DNA from: Ceratobasidium sp. AG-K
Taxonomy: Eukaryota; Basidiomycota; Agaricomycetes; Cantharellales; Ceratobasidiaceae
Length of the DNA stretch: 64,000 nucleotides
Direction of reading: 5' to 3'
Assembly (NCBI GenBank): GCA_037039685.1
Contig: JAWNGF010000001.1
Span: 3,472,001-3,536,000 of the forward strand
Below, in pieces: positions 57,898 through 64,000 of this stretch (position 1 is the first letter of the stretch; each line of letters opens with the position of its first letter). The position numbers were made by a program, and so were the translations under genes. Below the pieces are notes generated by a model. That model did no database searches, was not told the origin of the DNA, and saw nothing but the letters and a program-made list of their open reading frames with translations.

Positions 57898-59056
57898 TTA
57901 ATTGGTCGCCAAGACGCACGCAACGCTGCCTAGTTGTCGGCGGATGTCGTGATAATCAACGTCATGGGCTAAGTGTATAATTAGGGCCCGTCCTCGAGGT
58001 CACAATGGCTTGCTTACTATCTTCTACCTCACCCCAACGCATGGTTTGGCTAACAACTTCGACATGAGCAGCCTTTGCTGCTTGCTCCACATTGATCCGA
58101 CCCTTGACTAGAGCTAGAGCAATAATGAACGATTTGGTCGTCAATACTGCTCGTTCAAATGCTAGATACACTCTAAACATCAACACCAGTTTGCTAGAAA
58201 TTTTTGTATTGCTCACCGGCGGCCTCCCACTGCCCGAGTTTATTTACTTCCTCACCAAAAATCCTCTTTGTCTCCGTGGGTTGTGAGTTTCCGAGAATCG
58301 AGTCAAATGTGTTAATCTTGACTTTGTACTCGGACTCGGCCCATTCAATTAGCGGATTCCAATGTTCCCCCTGCAGTTTTGCAAGAGCCGGCGGATGCGA
58401 TTCATGGAAGCTATTTACGCATAAGTGCAAGTCTCTACTCTCGGGAACGCACCTTCACCTACCATATTGTATCAGTATCAAGGTATTTGAGTAAATCAGC
58501 CATCAGGTCCATTCGGGCGCCCTGCTCTTGTAACCCGTCTATTGTGCGAGATGCAATGGACGTCTAGAAACAGTATTGGCTCAAGGACTTAGTATGTAAG
58601 AGATGACCGACCATGGGCAATGCGTGCGGCTTGATGAGTTTCTCTTGGTTCTCCCACTCGATCGCGATGAGCATAGTTAGAAGCCTGTGAGAAGCCGGGA
58701 TCTCGAGTTTTGCTCCCTCAGGGGTACGGAGCGGACGTTTGTCCAGAGTGACGGTCAAAACGCCTGGTTTCATGAGACCGCACACTCTGTTCCTGAAGTC
58801 TATGGTCACTCACCATTATTTTCGACCACGTCTACTGTTTTCCAAAACCTGTTGAGTGTGACACTGGCTCCTATATTCCCAGTTCAATGATTAAAACAAT
58901 CAAGGGGCGAATGTCCAAACTTTGTTCGCTAGCTGTTTTGGCTGCAGCATCTACAGCGGTACTATTGTGTCTTTTACCGATACGAGGATACTCTGGTACG
59001 AGTATGCGGCGTGCAACCGGTCGCGTGGAGAAGACTAGTCGTGCAGCTCGAAACAT
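57898..59056 (-). CDS. ATP12: Atp12-type F1-ATPase assembly chaperone
   Basis: Mitochondrial chaperone that binds the F1 alpha subunit during ATP synthase assembly. The N-terminus (MFRAARLVFSTRPVARRILV) is a typical presequence. Later exons give ASVTLNRFWKTVDVVE, then VTLDKRPLRTPEGAKLEIP, a family hallmark, MLIAIEWENQEKLIKPHALP, MDLMADLLKYLDTDT, HWNPLIEWAESEYKVKI and ALVKGRINVEQAAKAAHVEV. The end is MRWGEVEDSHDVDYHDIRRQ followed by LGSVACVLATN, with the intron near 57965-58010 joining EDS to HDVDY. The stop is at 57898-57900. The gene is convergent with Gyp7 (132 bp between stops). All conserved blocks of the family are present in order. Confidence 0.92.
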
Positions 59057-62000
59057 TTCTCTCGAGTCGGTGGTTGATGCTAAGCGCTGCTGTACCAGGG
59101 ATCAGAGCGCTTCTCTAAACAGATCGCATATACTCTGTTGGGTTGTTTGGCGGACATGACAACTTCAAACTTCCACTCTCTGCATCCACCTCCAAACGTT
59201 TTTATGGCTGGTAGTACGAAAACAGGAGCCTACGACCACATGATCTCTGTAGAAGTTCCGCTGCGGTAAACCATGCCTGGAGCCCACGGCCATTAGCCCA
59301 CACAGCCAGTGACACCTCATCGCTACAGATAACCAGTCCCCAGAGCAAGCGATGGACCATGTCTCGAAGTTTCATCTGTGGTGTGCAAAAAATCCAGATA
59401 TCCCGAATGGATCGCTTGGTATCATGCGGTCTAACGGTGACGTATTTGAAGCCGATATCACCAAGGGTTGGACACAGCTACAGCTCGGACAGCGGTGACT
59501 GGAAGTGATCAGTATTGGTCATGTATTTGCTCGGTTGAAAGAAGTAGAGACGCGTCTATGCCAGTGTGATCTCACGTAGCTTACTCAGTAACATCCAAAA
59601 CCTGATGGAATGCGTTTACTGTATCGAGACCTCGAGGTTGCTGGCGTGAGGTCAATCTCGTAGCATATAGCAACCCAAAGGACCTCGGTTGTTGACAATG
59701 ACCTTCATTTGTCCCTTGTAACGATCACCAAGGTAGGAATAAGTTGTTCCCAGGTTGATGCCAACCTCTGCTTCCTACTTTTGTGGTCGTTGACGCAAAC
59801 CACCGAAACGAAACGGACGACCGTCATTATGACACATAATATAAACGCGAAAGATCGTGTTCATGACATTGGATGAGGAATCGGTACATGCCGTAATAAC
59901 AGATTGTCGTGGTTGGCTTGAACGAGACATGAAGAGCCATCTGATCGTCTAGATGAAGACGTGGCGGTAGACCGAACAAATGGGAGTTCATAAGTCGGCT
60001 GATGTTGGCCACACATCGATTAATAGACTCAGTTTGTCATCTATGGGTAAATAATTCGTATAGGTCTGTTGGGATTAGTACTGGAGTAAACTTAGCTCCG
60101 GTAGAACAAGGCGCACCTAGATCCCACCCTAGTAAATTTCAGTTCGTTGAAAGCGCGGGCGTGTATCGTCATCTCTGACCCGCGGTTGTGTGGAGTGGTT
60201 GGCTGGAAACAAGTATCGAACAAGCGACACGGGTGATCGGCAAGCGCTTATCTGAAATGATAATAAGCATCAAAAAAATAGATCGATTGCATGATCTGAG
60301 ATCGTTCATCATGACCAGCCAACAAGCGCCGGAGCGACGAGGGTGCAACTCAACGTCTTTCCTACGTACCTAGTAGCCTCAAAGTATGTAAGTAAGTCCC
60401 CAGCTCCGCCGTTATGAATAAATATTCTGTGTTTTTCAATAGCTAGTATCAACGGGTTCGTCGGTATTCAGACTGTTCGCATAGCACCTAATATCGGCCG
60501 CGACATCATGGTATACGTAACGAGTCGAAGGCCACTGAGCTGCAAAACCTGCTCCTCGAGGTAGACCCCGACGCTTTGTTGTCTTTCGAAATCGTCCCGG
60601 ATATCATGCCAACCCGGGTGTATGGCCATGGTATCTCTAAACGGGAATCGTTCGATTCTTTAATCCATGCTGGGAAGTCTCGTGTGTTTGAGTTTGTGGG
60701 GAATATGTGGGCACTGATTCTACGTCCGGCTATGCCGTTGTACCCGACTACACCGAGGGATTCAAGCCAGTTGCTGTGTGGATAAGCATAGTAATCCAGT
60801 GCCGACTCCAAAGCTTCCGCCCTTTGAGGAACACAAGCATGTTAAATTCTGCCAGCTCATCTGCGAATAGGGCCTGCAGATCGCATTATTATCCTATAGC
60901 GAAGTAGATTGGCACCTAAAAAAGAAGTATAACTGTTTACCAAACCCGAGACCCCCAGTTTCAGTCCGACCACGTTCAGTTCGCCATTCGCACCCCAGGT
61001 TTACAACGATATCTGAAAAGTCGCTGTTCTTGAGATAATTGGCAGACCTTTGGTCCGGTATAGAAGGTTACGGATGTCTGTGACCTGGATGAAACTATCG
61101 AAAAGTTATATGTGGCATTCAAGGCTGATGCGCTGGTCCCGCCTTCGGGACGCGTCCGTATGCTCGACGCGAGCGACATCGTTTTAGCCCCCAGTTTGAC
61201 GCATATAAGTCGTCAAACTGATGGCGTGAGTGTCCCGAATGGTTACTCTATGCAAACGTCCTGCAACTGTGCTACAGCTGATCACGACGGGCAGCTATCC
61301 CCACGCATATCTGGCGACATCTAAAACCTTCTTCGCAGCATGCAGAGTGCAGAAGGAAGGTGTATCCTACGGTATCGGACTTGCGCTTGTGAAACAGATG
61401 TTCGTGCGCTGGTCCAGTTTAAATTTGATTGCATTTCTTCCCTCGCCAGCGCGATAAGCAACGAACTAGCTGCATATCCACGCGGATTCCTATTTGCGGC
61501 GCACAGCGCGCACTGCTATGGATGTGAACTATCCAGATGACTGGGTTTAAACAAGTTAGCAAAGGTGTGTGTGTTAGCCCTATAAGCGGTGTGCTATCAC
61601 TTCGGACTAATGCTGGAAGAAGCAACAGGCTCGTAACTCGGCATGCATATAGACCAATAGGCTTTGGAAGCCTTGTTAGAAACCAGTCGATAGACACTCC
61701 GAACGGCCCGGTGTCCTGGAAGACCCGATATGACCGGCTAGATAACTGGTCAAAGGCGTGGAGTAACTTGAAGGGACGAAAGTTCAGCAGTTAAGTCCAA
61801 AGCTACCCGGATACATTGACAGTACCAACTTGGAATCTTTGGACTCTCGTTTTCCCATTGTATGCGAAAACGTTTTCATCAGCTAGCGCGCAGAACTCCA
61901 GTGCGGTGTACAGCAATGCTAGTATATTGTTGGAACTAGTGAAGGGGTCTAGCGATTACCTGCCCTGTAGCCAAGACGATGCCAACTGACTCGATGGAAT

Positions 62001-62543
62001 TTGGCATACAACCCTGACGGTCCTTCACCTCCACCAAGTATGCCAACAAATAGCCCTTTCGGAGATGTAATACTGCCTAGTACCATATATGCTCGCACTC
62101 TCACATTCCTTGCGCTTGAAATACGGTCAGACAGTCATATCAACTTCTTTTGACCATCGGAACACACGAGTGCGCTGACCGGCGACATCGGGTGGTACGC
62201 GGATAAGGGTCGCATGTTCTGGCAGCTTTCTGTATCATATTTCGGGATTCTATCATCCCACAAAGCTCCACATACCAGGTTTGGAGACTATTGTAGCTTT
62301 CAAAGGGAAGAAACAGTATGTTAGCGTGCTCTCATAATGGAGTTTTTACGTTCTTGGATTAAAATGCGTGCCGTACTAACCGGCAACACTCGGAGGTAAA
62401 GCACAGATGTATGCGCGAAATACAAATGCGGAAACATGGACACGTCTAGGTTCCATCGCCTGGGTATATAAGAGCTCGAGCGGTGCGTCTGCCTCATCAT
62501 CAACTCAAGTACACCTTCAGTCTTACATTCAAAAAAGCTCAAC
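59057..62543. other. Decayed region with coding remnants, function unknown
   Basis: About 3.5 kb with no intact gene. On the plus strand several stretches read like protein for 50-90 codons and then break at stops or frame changes: about 59349-59503 (HLWCAKNPDIPNGSLGIM), 60498-60785 (LLSFEIVPDIMPTRVYGHGI, then a frame change near 60710), 61080-61210 (VPPSGRVRMLDASDIVLAPS) and 61355-61540 (ALVQFKFDCISSLASAISNE). They keep the same strand and order, as expected for one or two dead genes. I cannot name the family. No terminal repeats or transposase motifs are visible. Confidence 0.4.
62465..62472 (+). promoter_or_regulatory. TATA box of the small secreted protein gene
   Basis: The sequence tatataag lies 72 bp before the start codon at 62544, a normal fungal TATA position. 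Its sharp consensus suggests an inducible, strongly expressed promoter. Confidence 0.6.
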
Positions 62544-63412
62544 ATGTTTTCAGTCAAGGCCCTTGTGCTAGCTGCTACCGTGTTTGCCGGGCAAGCACTG
62601 GCGGTCCCTACGACACAGGTAAGTGGGAGCCATGGGACACTCTTGCACATGCTTATACACTTTCACTTTAGGAGAACACCCGTAAGTAATTCATCCAGCG
62701 ATAACACTTTGATCTCACTAGCGACAATGTCACGAACCCTTTTCTAGTGGTTGCTCGTGCCGAGTCTGTCAGGTGTTTCAACGTCGGTACCAAATCAGAC
62801 CGCGCGTACGTTCATGACAGTCTCTACAAGGTTGATACTTTACTAAACTGACCCCCGGGCTTACAGACCACTCATCTCAGCGATTGATAACTACTGCTCC
62901 ATTATCATGGGACAAACTTTCAGCAATGGTCGCGAGTATGAGGTGCGCCAGTCGTAATGTCGAATCCTTTGCTGGGTAAACTGACAGCTCCTTCCCATTT
63001 CAGCTTGTGTTCCGCGGCGATCAGAACCACGACATTGCTATTTTCCTTAAGGCGAAGGTAACCAGTGAGCCTTGTTCAAAATTTGGTTCATTTGACGCCT
63101 CGAGCTAACAAGGGCTTCTTCTCGCAGATGGTTGCTCCTGGAGGGTAGATGGTAACTGCAACCGCCTGTTGCGCAAAGCGATCGTAAGTCTTTGCTTGAC
63201 AAAGCCCATTATGACCGCCTAACAGTATTGCACCTCTTTCGGGATATAGGATAGCTGCAATACCAGTGGAGAGAATGGCAAACAGGTGTGTACTCATTGG
63301 TGAGGGTTTGGGCCAAGTTACTGACCAACGGATGTAGGGCGGTGTGGTGACAGACCCATGCAGTGAATGGACGGCTGATCCAGGCAGGTGGAGCACTGGA
63401 GACCACTATTAG
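62544..63412 (+). CDS. Small secreted cysteine-containing protein
   Basis: A protein of about 146 residues with a clear signal peptide (MFSVKALVLAATVFAGQALA, cleavage near A-VP). Seven or eight short exons, including a 10-nt microexon at 62672-62681 (GAGAACACCC). Splicing gives six cysteines in the mature part, enough for three disulfides: RCFN, DNYC, NGCS, GNCN, DSCN and DPCS. The C-terminal pattern GKQGGVVTDPCSEWTADPG resembles an end module (K-x-GG-x-VTD-x-C-x-x-W-x-x-DP) seen in other fungal secreted proteins; I recall this only generally. The intron before NGCS uses donor GTGAGC after ACCA, chosen because the direct reading stops. Function is unknown; size, secretion and cysteine content make it a candidate effector or cell-wall protein. 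Confidence 0.8.
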
Positions 63413-64000
63413 ACTACAGTATAAGGTCCATGTAAGCGTAATACGCTTGACGTTGCGGTGTTGTAGCAGACCTAGTTTGCGTAAAAACAAGTGTGTTTGT
63501 GCAAAAGCGTTTCGGACCCTTGGCCAAGTTCTGTTGGTGTTCTGCTTATCCGATACGGTGAATTAGAAGTTGAATGCGTCTGTGAGACGCGCTATAAGGT
63601 TCGCTAGATTGTAGGGCGAGTCAGGCTGTAATTTTCTGAGGGGTTTCATTTCCCTTGGGACCTGGGATTAGCACTTGTAACCAATACCTTGCAACCACAA
63701 CCTTCAGCAAAAAATCCAAATGGCATCTGATACTCTGGAATGCCAATAACTCTCGGGAGCCCCTCACACCTAACTTTCCCCAAGTCCCAGAAGCTTCCAA
63801 AAAATTCTGGAGTACTGAGAGCAAACCGGGATTTCAGCGACAAACATTGTCGCATGGTTCCACCACCTATGTAACCATCCATAACGGCCTCCAGTCCCTT
63901 ATAATCTCTACTGTCGTATATAAGGACTATTTCGCAGCGCTCTGTGGCATATAAACAATCTAAAAATGGTTGCATCCTATACCTATCTGTGGATAGCAAA
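63413..64000. other. Right edge, no supported gene
   Basis: The 3' end of the secreted-protein gene followed by about 500 bp with no recognised product. A minus-strand frame of 117 codons (63999-63646, open at the window edge) overlaps a plus-strand frame of 99 codons; neither has a recognisable motif. A gene fragment entering from the right cannot be excluded. Confidence 0.4.

Noticed and set aside
63646..63999. 117-codon minus-strand frame at the right edge
   Set aside because: It overlaps a plus-strand frame, lacks a recognisable motif, and its start lies at the window edge; cannot be supported, though an edge gene is not excluded.

Overview
The window is nuclear DNA of a filamentous basidiomycete. 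Genes are dense, lie on both strands, and are split by many introns of about 45-65 nt with GT/GC...AG ends. Protein content (Blm10, Gid2/Rmd5, Utp4, Gyp7, Atp12, Aim18-like, short heme-thiolate peroxygenase) is fungal. An Agaricomycete, possibly a Rhizoctonia/Ceratobasidium relative, is my guess from general resemblance only. I see no rRNA, tRNA, CRISPR, intact transposon or plasmid feature.

Layout. 0.4-2.9 kb (-): TIS11/Zfs1-type tandem CCCH zinc-finger protein. 4.1-10.5 kb (+): three tandem choline/ethanolamine kinase copies, two intact and the third a pseudogene with four in-frame stops but all splice sites. 11.4-14.0 kb (+): NRAMP metal transporter, convergent with a mitochondrial Aim18-like chalcone-isomerase-fold protein (-). 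15.3-19.9 kb (-): a directly duplicated two-gene cassette, each unit holding a DEDD 3'-5' exonuclease and a 77-residue Tudor-like (hypervirulence-associated type) protein. 21.7-24.2 kb (+): pyruvate decarboxylase. 24.4-32.3 kb (+): proteasome activator Blm10/PA200. 32.7-33.5 kb (+): short peroxygenase. 33.6-36.2 kb (-): Utp4, divergent from a lineage-specific orphan (36.4-38.5 kb, +). 40.4-47.4 kb (+): two paralogous Mch1-like MFS transporters flanking a cyclase-family hydrolase. 47.5-52.4 kb (+): a very long disordered protein. 52.7-54.1 kb (-): Gid2/Rmd5 E3 ligase subunit, divergent from Gyp7 RabGAP (54.3-57.8 kb, +). 57.9-59.1 kb (-): Atp12. 59.1-62.5 kb: decayed coding remnants. 62.5-63.4 kb (+): small secreted cysteine-containing protein.

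Main points from reading splice junctions by hand: (i) five GC-AG introns, two of them in duplicated genes whose paralogue has GT at the same site; (ii) an 8-nt last exon of the Blm10 gene supplies the proteasome-docking Y-Y-A end; (iii) two genes (CCCH protein, Gid2/Rmd5) read through only if one C is missing from a C-run, so they are either frameshifted or mis-assembled; (iv) the exonuclease plus Tudor cassette and the MFS-cyclase-MFS trio are the most unusual gene arrangements. Most genes here are housekeeping and functionally unrelated; co-function is suggested only for the cassette, the MFS-cyclase trio and the kinase array.
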